DNA of 6,780 nucleotides from JAHJQQ01 sp032907525 (GTDB lineage: Bacteria; Pseudomonadota; Gammaproteobacteria; Thiohalobacterales; Thiohalobacteraceae): the NCBI GenBank assembly GCA_032907525.1, contig JAJJPM010000012.1, positions 1 through 6,780 of the forward strand, written 5' to 3'. The first letter of the stretch is position 1. Each line of letters starts with the position of its first letter. A model generated the notes under the pieces. It made no database searches, was not told where the DNA came from, and saw nothing but the letters and a program-made list of their open reading frames with translations. A program made the translations under genes and the position numbers. Positions 1 to 4,193 of the stretch are shown in pieces.

Positions 1-40
1 GGCAGCTTCCTGGTTCGAATCCTCGCCCGTATGTCCTCCA
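1..40 (+). other. tRNA 3'-end-like fragment, degenerate
   Basis: The bases at 12-22 (GGTTCGAATCC) match the T-arm consensus of tRNAs, and CCA occurs at 38-40. As a tRNA end it does not fit. From the first T of the T-loop (14) a canonical tRNA reaches the end of CCA in 23 bases, but here it takes 27. The T-stem would pair at only three of five positions (mismatches C-C and T-T). The 5' part would lie outside the window. It could be a decayed tRNA remnant, an integration-scar end, or chance similarity. I do not call a functional tRNA. Confidence 0.25.
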
Positions 41-68
41 GTTTAAGTTAAGCCCAGCGTCGAGACAT

Positions 69-101
69 GCAGCTAGTGGCTGCTTCTGGCCGTTAGCAGC
101 C
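69..101. repeat. Overlapping alternative hairpins downstream of the exporter
   Basis: Two stems share one arm. GCAGC (69-73) can pair with GCTGC (79-83) around a 5-base loop. GGCTGC (78-83) can pair perfectly with GCAGCC (96-101) around a 12-base loop. The two structures exclude each other. The element lies about 50 bases beyond the stop of the minus-strand exporter and could end its transcript or stabilise its 3' end. There is no T-run after the stem on either strand, so it is not a classical intrinsic terminator. It also resembles the small dispersed intergenic hairpins common in Pseudomonas-like genomes; copy number cannot be judged here. Confidence 0.4.
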
Positions 102-152
102 GTGCCTTGAACCCTAAAACGGGTGAAGCATGACGGCCGGAAATCGCTTCCC

Positions 153-782
153 TCACGCCCCACTCGAAGCCGCCAACCGCACCCCAAACGCCACCAGCAC
201 CCCACCCGTCAATCGGTCCAGCGCCTTGGTTAGCGCGGGACGGCGCAACAGCGTCCCGAGCGGAATCGTCGCGGCGATCAGCACGGCGAACCAGGCCAGG
301 GACAACAGCACATGCAGGCACGCAAGGAAGAACGAGTAGGCGGCCACATCGGCGCCGAGCGGGACGAACTGGGGCAGGAAGGTGACGTAGAACACGCCCA
401 CTTTCGGGTTCAGCAGGTTGGTCAGCAAGCCGCGCCAGAAGGCCTGGCCGCTCGCTGCGGCGGTCGCCCCCTTCGGGTCTGAGTCGAACGAGGCGCGCGG
501 GTTGAACAGCAGTCTGGAGCCGAGCCAGATCAGGTAGGCGGCGCCGGCGAACTTGACCAGGGTATAGGCCAGTTCCGAGGCCTGCAGCAGCGCACCCAGC
601 CCGAGCGACACGGCCACACCCCAGGCCAGGCAGCCCAGGCAGATGCCCGCCGCGGCCAGCACGGCCTGGCGCCGCCCTTCCAGCGTGGCGGTGCGCAGCA
701 CGATGGCCGTATCCACACCCGGCGTGACGGTCAGCAGCGAGGCGGCTGCAGCAAAGGCGAGCAACAGCGGGAGGTCGATCAT
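153..782 (-). CDS. LysE/RhtB-family amino-acid exporter
   Basis: This is a predicted inner-membrane exporter of the LysE/RhtB superfamily, which expels amino acids or related small metabolites using the ion gradient; the substrate cannot be read from sequence. The product is 209 residues, the usual family size, with about six hydrophobic segments (near 5-27, 39-61, 68-92, 118-138, 147-172 and 188-206). The N-terminal family signature appears as TPGVD (20-24), where TPGPD is more common. The conserved LNPK lies at 124-127 ahead of a hydrophobic FYVTFLPQF stretch. I chose the ATG at 782 because AGGAG lies 8 bases upstream. A 13-codon in-frame extension to 821 lacks such a site and would add a polar leader. 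The gene is transcribed away from the isocitrate lyase-like gene, with no same-strand neighbour in the window. Family call is firm; substrate unknown. Confidence 0.9.
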   Translation of the reverse strand: MIDLPLLLAFAAAASLLTVTPGVDTAIVLRTATLEGRRQAVLAAAGICLGCLAWGVAVSLGLGALLQASELAYTLVKFAGAAYLIWLGSRLLFNPRASFDSDPKGATAAASGQAFWRGLLTNLLNPKVGVFYVTFLPQFVPLGADVAAYSFFLACLHVLLSLAWFAVLIAATIPLGTLLRRPALTKALDRLTGGVLVAFGVRLAASSGA

Positions 783-790
783 CGGTAGTG

Positions 791-795
791 CTCCT
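791..795 (-). promoter_or_regulatory. Ribosome binding site of the LysE-type gene
   Basis: On the minus strand AGGAG ends 8 bases before the ATG at 782. It decides the start in favour of this ATG over the longer in-frame reading from 821. Confidence 0.75.
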
Positions 796-864
796 GGGTT
801 CGTAGCCTGTCGGCCGAACACCGGACGGCCGGCGGCAGGACGGGACCTGCCGGTGTTTGCGGCG

Positions 865-887
865 GCCTGATGTGCGTTGTATCAGGC
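865..887. promoter_or_regulatory. Inverted repeat GCCTGAT-N9-ATCAGGC, candidate operator
   Basis: Perfect 7-bp arms at 865-871 and 881-887 flank a 9-base spacer in the divergent region between the exporter and the isocitrate lyase-like gene. The symmetry and 23-bp size suit a dimeric repressor or activator. It overlaps a candidate -10 element for the exporter, so binding there could block or tune export. No regulator gene is adjacent, so the cognate factor is unknown. As an RNA it would be only a modest hairpin with no T-run. Confidence 0.4.
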
Positions 888-905
888 AAGCGTGTTAACG
901 GCCAA
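876..905 (-). promoter_or_regulatory. Candidate sigma70 promoter for the exporter
   Basis: Reading the minus strand, TTGGCC (905-900) is followed after 18 bases by TACAAC (881-876), preceded by TG one base upstream as in an extended -10. The match is moderate (four of six in each box). Its position about 100 bases before the ATG at 782 is plausible. It would place the inverted repeat at 865-887 across the -10. Weak evidence on its own. Confidence 0.3.
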
Positions 906-1012
906 ATCGCCAATCTAGTTCAAGTCGGCGCTCCCTGGGTGGCGTCGCGGTGGCGCGTCACGCACGCGGTGGGCTATAGGATGACGACAAGCCCCCTGCT
1001 CCCGGAGCCATC

Positions 1013-1852
1013 ATGACCCGCCCCACCGTAAGCGATAAACGCGCGGCCTTCCGCGAGATGCACCATGCAGGGTGCTTCCTGCTGCCCAACCCCTGGGACG
1101 CCGGCGGTGCTCGCCTGCTCGAGCGCCTCGGCTACCGGGCCCTGGCGACCACCAGCGCAGGCTATGCCTGGTCTCAGGGCCAGGCGGACGGGCAACTGTC
1201 ACGCGACGATACCCTGGCGCACATGCGCTACATGGCGGCCATGAGCGACCTGCCGATCAACGCCGATTTCGAGAGCGGCTTCGGGGCCACGCCCGAGGCG
1301 GTCTTCGACAGTGTCAGCCTGGCGCTGGAGACCGGCGTGGCGGGCCTGTCCATCGAGGATTCGACCGGCGATCCCGCCCAGCCGGTGCGCGACAAGGCGC
1401 AGGCTGTCGAGCGCCTGCAGGCGGCGCGCGCCGCCATCGATGCCGGCGGCGGCGACACCCTGCTGGTGGGGCGTGCGGAAAATTACTTCGTCGGCCGCCC
1501 CGACCTGGACGACACGGTCGAGCGCCTGCTCGCCTATTCGCAGGCCGGGGCCGACTGCCTGTACGCGCCGGGTCTCAGGACGCGGGAGGAAATTCAGACG
1601 GTCGTCCAGGCAATCGCGCCGAAGCCGGTGAACGTGCTGATCGGCTGGAACAGCGAGCTGACCGTCGAGGCGCTGGCCGAGCTTGGCGTCAGGCGCATCA
1701 GTGTCGGCGGTGCCCTGGCGCGCGCGGCCTGGGGCGGGTTCATCGACGCGGCGCGGAGGATGATCGAACAGGGCCGGTTCGATGGCTTCGGCGGCACGCC
1801 ATCTGGTGCGGAACTCAACGAGCTGTTGCGCGCCACGGAACCGCCGCGCTGA
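1013..1852 (+). CDS. Isocitrate lyase/PEP mutase superfamily protein
   Basis: This is a soluble 279-residue alpha/beta-barrel protein of the isocitrate lyase/phosphoenolpyruvate mutase superfamily, whose members make or break C-C or P-C bonds in alpha-hydroxy or alpha-keto acids using Mg2+. Recognisable segments are PNPWDAGGARLLERLGYRA (25-43), the TTSAG turn (46-50), the metal-binding region NADFESG (83-89, with D85 and E87), SIEDS (113-117) and GRAENYF (153-159), where R154 is the likely anion-binding arginine. The lysine/cysteine catalytic loop of true isocitrate and methylisocitrate lyases (KKCGH type) is absent; after IEDS comes only a short TGDPAQPVRDK loop. I therefore do not name it AceA or PrpB. 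The ATG at 1013 follows GGAG at 1004-1007. Annotation pipelines usually give such proteins a family name only, and their reaction is generally unproven. It stands alone, divergent from the exporter and convergent with the next gene. Confidence 0.88.
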   Translation: MTRPTVSDKRAAFREMHHAGCFLLPNPWDAGGARLLERLGYRALATTSAGYAWSQGQADGQLSRDDTLAHMRYMAAMSDLPINADFESGFGATPEAVFDSVSLALETGVAGLSIEDSTGDPAQPVRDKAQAVERLQAARAAIDAGGGDTLLVGRAENYFVGRPDLDDTVERLLAYSQAGADCLYAPGLRTREEIQTVVQAIAPKPVNVLIGWNSELTVEALAELGVRRISVGGALARAAWGGFIDAARRMIEQGRFDGFGGTPSGAELNELLRATEPPR

Positions 1853-1901
1853 CCGGGCGGGCCGCGAACGTGGCAGAGAGGCAATATAGGCCGCGACCGG
1901 C

Positions 1902-1920
1902 CGCCGGCACGATGCCGGCG
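1902..1920. terminator. GC-rich hairpin between convergent genes
   Basis: CGCCGGC (1902-1908) and GCCGGCG (1914-1920) form a perfect 7-bp stem with a 5-base ACGAT loop. It lies in the 84-base gap between the stops of the isocitrate lyase-like gene and the convergent minus-strand gene. That is where a bidirectional transcription block is expected. No U-tract follows on either strand, so any termination would be Rho-assisted or the hairpin may simply protect 3' ends. Confidence 0.4.
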
Positions 1921-1936
1921 ACCAGGCGTGAAGCAC

Positions 1937-3094
1937 TCAGTAGAGGCGCTTTTCGATATCGACATCCCTGAGCAGGATGTCGCCGAACGTCGCCTCCCCT
2001 TCGCCATGCTGGAACAGGCTGACCCCGATCAGCCAGACCCGCCGGATGCGTGCTGGCGGCTCGCCGCCGATGGCGGTGCGGTAGTGGTCCAGTATGTTCT
2101 GCTCCTCGCACAGCCACTGGCCGAGATCGGCGGTGCCCGAACGCACCACGACATGCGTCTCGCGGTCGTGCCAGCCGGGCAGCGGGCAGTGGAAGTGCGT
2201 GCCTTCGGGAAGATCCCGGCTCCAGTAGAAGGTGAGGTCGCGGCCGTTGTCGAACTCCACCGCGATGCTCAGGTAGTCGTGGGTGTGGATCTGGTCTTCG
2301 GCGACCGACGAGGGCAACCGGTCGACCTTCCACTTCCAGCTCAGCGTGGTGTGTGCGCTCAGCGGCAGGTCGGCGTCTTTCTGCAGGATGGAGACATCGT
2401 CACGGGTATGCAGGCGGATGGCCTGTGTCGGCGCCCGACCCGCCTGGGCCGGCGTGACAGCGGAGAACACCGTGGACGGCCCCAGCTCCCAGAGTTCCTG
2501 CCAGCCACCGGGCAAGGGCGCACGCGGTGAACGCAGGCGCGCCAGCTCGCGGCTGGCCCAGTGCGCGGCGTCGCGACCGGCCGCCGCCTGGCCCAGCACC
2601 TCGGCGACATCGGTGCCGGGCCGCCAGTGGATGATGCCGACATTGACGCCGCCGCCCTCGTCGGGGTTGAACGCGGGCGGCTCGCCACGGTAGCGGCCAC
2701 TGGCATCGAGCCAACGGTCGCGCGGGTAGAGCTTGAGCTGCAGGGGGCCGTCCTGCTCCGCCGTGAAGCTCTGGGTGTCGTGCAACGCGCGGAAGATCGG
2801 CCCCCGCTCGCCGATGCGCGCCCAGGTCGCCAGCTCCGCCGAATAACGGATGCCCAGCGCCCGGGAGACCTCGACGCCGCCCTCGAGCACGAAGGTCAGC
2901 CGATCGCCGGCCTTTACCTGCAGGCCGGTGTCCAGCCAGGCCCCGACGCGCCAGGACAGGTACAGCGCGCGCAGCCCGAGCACCGCCTCGCCCGCCAGCG
3001 GCGCCGCGATGTCGGTGAGCTGGGCCTCGAATTGCGCCGGCGTCGACACAGAGCCGGTACTGGCGAGGGGCTCGAGCGGGATGGTGTTTGTCAT
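1937..3094 (-). CDS. Uncharacterised protein, LecA-like N-terminus plus DUF3047-like C-terminus
   Basis: This is a 385-residue protein of unknown function. The C-terminal half (about 200-378) resembles DUF3047: LSWKWKV (251-257), a THDY segment (271-274), FYWS (289-292), VVVRSG (316-321), LGQWLCEEQNILDHYR (324-339) and a final FGDILL (370-375). The N-terminal half has features recalling the jelly-roll of the PA-IL/LecA lectin: WLDTGLQVKAGDRLTF (53-68), then DGPLQLKLYPRD (115-126), a GRYRG turn (133-137) and GGGVNVGII (147-155). This resemblance is by eye and uncertain. There is no signal peptide or membrane segment, so the protein is probably cytosolic unless exported by a leaderless route. 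The start at 3094 follows GGAGG with 7-base spacing; an in-frame extension to 3145 has no comparable site. The gene is divergent from an AraC-type regulator, which may control it. A sugar- or glycoconjugate-related role is a guess. Confidence 0.72.
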   Translation of the reverse strand: MTNTIPLEPLASTGSVSTPAQFEAQLTDIAAPLAGEAVLGLRALYLSWRVGAWLDTGLQVKAGDRLTFVLEGGVEVSRALGIRYSAELATWARIGERGPIFRALHDTQSFTAEQDGPLQLKLYPRDRWLDASGRYRGEPPAFNPDEGGGVNVGIIHWRPGTDVAEVLGQAAAGRDAAHWASRELARLRSPRAPLPGGWQELWELGPSTVFSAVTPAQAGRAPTQAIRLHTRDDVSILQKDADLPLSAHTTLSWKWKVDRLPSSVAEDQIHTHDYLSIAVEFDNGRDLTFYWSRDLPEGTHFHCPLPGWHDRETHVVVRSGTADLGQWLCEEQNILDHYRTAIGGEPPARIRRVWLIGVSLFQHGEGEATFGDILLRDVDIEKRLY

Positions 3095-3101
3095 TGTTTT
3101 T

Positions 3102-3106
3102 CCTCC
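3102..3106 (-). promoter_or_regulatory. Strong ribosome binding site of the DUF3047-like gene
   Basis: On the minus strand GGAGG is followed by the A-rich spacer AAAAACA and the ATG at 3094. This is the strongest Shine-Dalgarno match among the start sites in the window. It fixes the start and argues that the gene is translated well when transcribed. Confidence 0.85.
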
Positions 3107-3155
3107 GTGCGGGTGCGGACGCCTGAGCCGGGCTTTCGGCGCCAAAGTACGATGT

Positions 3156-3180
3156 CCGGATGCTAGAGCCGGCTGCTAGC
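3156..3180. promoter_or_regulatory. Interrupted 18-bp palindrome with tandem CCGGnTGCTAG repeat
   Basis: Positions 3162-3180 read GCTAGAGCCGGCTGCTAGC. Removing the single G at 3175 leaves a perfect 18-bp palindrome. The same stretch holds two direct copies of CCGG(A/C)TGCTAG, at 3156-3166 and 3169-3179, with a 13-base period and 10 of 11 bases identical. It lies 41 bases before the AraC-type start and 67 bases before the start of the divergent gene. That is a good place for a shared operator. AraC proteins usually bind as monomers or dimers to direct repeats; the 13-base period is shorter than the roughly 21 bp typical of AraC itself. As RNA it would also fold strongly. Confidence 0.5.
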
Positions 3181-3207
3181 GTGAGGCTTGTAAAAACGAG
3201 CTGACTT

Positions 3208-3213
3208 GAGGAG
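3208..3213 (+). promoter_or_regulatory. Ribosome binding site deciding the AraC-type start
   Basis: GAGGAG lies 7 bases before the ATG at 3221. The alternative in-frame TTG at 3206 overlaps this site and is therefore unlikely to be the start. Confidence 0.85.
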
Positions 3214-3220
3214 CCCGGGC

Positions 3221-3964
3221 ATGCTGCCTTCGCACCTGCTGATGTGGCCGGACATGCTGCTGTACTTCGGCCCGCTGCGGCATCTGGACAGACGCGTCAA
3301 CGGCGCCGCGGTGCTCATGGTCGGCCTCTATCGCCCGCTTGTGTTGCAACTGGCGGGCACCGCCCTGCCCTGCCGGGCCGTGGTGGTACCCGCCGGTGTG
3401 GCGCATGCGGTGGATGCACAGGGCGGCGTGCTGGCCAAGCTGTTCGTCGAGCGCGACAGCGAACTGTACGGGCGCTTCGTGCAACGCTTTGCCTGGCGCC
3501 CCGGGCAGTGTGCGCTACCGCTGCACGATCCCGTGCTGATCGATACGCTGACCGCACTCTACGAAGAGGCACCGAGCAAGGAGCAGACGCGGCAGACCCT
3601 GCTGGCGCTGATGCCCGCCGTGGACGATGCGACCGCCGCGGGCCGCCTGACGCCGGTATTCGAGCTGTTGCGCCAGGAGGGCGACGTCAACCACGCGCTG
3701 GCGCAGGCCGCCTCGCTGGTACACCTCTCTCCCTCGCGCATGGCGCACCTGTTCCGTGCCGAAACCGGCATGAGCTACCGTGGCTTCCGCATCTGGAAGC
3801 GCCTGCTGCTCGCCGCCGAGCACCTGCAGCGTACGGACTGCCTGACGCGGGCGGCCGTCGATGCGGGGTTCGCCGATGCCAGCCATTTCAGCAATTGCTA
3901 CAAGCGCTATATCGGCGCCAGCCCCGCGCAGGTCTTTCGCAGCCTGCAGCGGTTCGAACGCTGA
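3221..3964 (+). CDS. AraC-family transcriptional regulator
   Basis: This 247-residue DNA-binding protein has the two-helix-turn-helix AraC/XylS domain at its C-terminus. HTH1 lies about 158-182 (ALAQAASLVHLSPSRMAHLF region) and HTH2 about 206-230 (DAGFADASHFSNCYKRYIG), ending in the family signature GASPAQVFR (232-240). The N-terminal part (1-145) contains VVVPAGVAH (54-62), which looks like a cupin-type beta-barrel segment. It is otherwise divergent, so the ligand is unknown. It has a spacer of 126 bases to the divergent DUF3047-like gene, and a palindrome plus tandem repeat sit in that spacer. This supports a local regulator-target pair and autoregulation, though neither is shown. The ATG at 3221 with GAGGAG at 7 bases is preferred over the upstream TTG. 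Family call is secure; target and effector are inferred. Confidence 0.92.
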   Translation: MLPSHLLMWPDMLLYFGPLRHLDRRVNGAAVLMVGLYRPLVLQLAGTALPCRAVVVPAGVAHAVDAQGGVLAKLFVERDSELYGRFVQRFAWRPGQCALPLHDPVLIDTLTALYEEAPSKEQTRQTLLALMPAVDDATAAGRLTPVFELLRQEGDVNHALAQAASLVHLSPSRMAHLFRAETGMSYRGFRIWKRLLLAAEHLQRTDCLTRAAVDAGFADASHFSNCYKRYIGASPAQVFRSLQRFER

Positions 3965-4087
3965 CTGTCGCGGGGAGCGCCTGGACGCAGCTTGCTATCG
4001 CTGACGGCCAATGACCGATACCATGCCGCGGGCGTGACGACCCGACGGCTCGTTGGAACGCTCTCGCTTGCTTGCAGTCCGCTCAAA

Positions 4088-4110
4088 GACAGACGCGATA
4101 GCGCTCTGTC
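4088..4110 (+). repeat. Strong hairpin in the kinase leader
   Basis: GACAGA (4088-4093) pairs with TCTGTC (4105-4110), and after one bulged C the GCG at 4095-4097 pairs with CGC at 4102-4104 around an ATAG tetraloop. That gives nine pairs in 23 bases. No U-tract follows, so it is not a clear intrinsic terminator for the AraC-type gene. It could be a protein-binding palindrome or a 5'-UTR structure of the kinase transcript. Confidence 0.45.
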
Positions 4111-4139
4111 CGCTTGGGCAGCCGCGTTGCTTCGCTCGG

Positions 4140-4163
4140 CCGATCAGGAGGGATGCTGGTCGG
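4140..4163 (+). repeat. Hairpin displaying an SD-like loop upstream of the kinase
   Basis: CCGATCAG (4140-4147) pairs with CTGGTCGG (4156-4163) with one G-U pair and an 8-base loop GAGGGATG. The Shine-Dalgarno-like AGGAGGG at 4146-4152 is in the stem end and loop and touches an ATG at 4153 that is out of frame with the kinase. It lies about 40 bases ahead of the kinase ATG, too far to serve it directly. It may influence translation of the kinase, or be incidental. Confidence 0.35.
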
Positions 4164-4193
4164 ACTACCCCATCAGAAAGGCGCAATAACGAC

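Larger units (their letters stand above)
3965..4193 (+). other. Intergenic leader of the hybrid kinase
   Basis: This 229-base stretch separates the AraC-type stop from the kinase start on the same strand. The frame of the kinase stays open upstream to a TTG at 4053, but the derived 47-residue extension is rich in Arg, Cys and Pro and has no family resemblance, so I treat it as untranslated. I see no convincing sigma70 or sigma54 promoter; TTGCTA at 3992-3997 has only a poor -10 partner. Two hairpins occur, listed separately. The length and structures suggest a separate promoter for the kinase and not read-through from the regulator. Confidence 0.5.

Noticed and set aside
111..124. ACCC/GGGT inverted repeat downstream of the exporter
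   Set aside because: Four-base arms are expected by chance in this length.
1072..1971. Long open frames overlapping the isocitrate lyase-like gene (plus frame 1072-1971 and minus frame 1199-1936)
   Set aside because: The products are Arg/Gly/Ala-rich low-complexity sequences without motifs, while the gene at 1013-1852 has clear family motifs and a ribosome binding site.
4051..4078. Possible sigma54 promoter (TTGGAACG followed by TTGC)
   Set aside because: The distance between the GG and GC elements is 15 bases instead of the required 12, and the first box lacks the usual C after GG.
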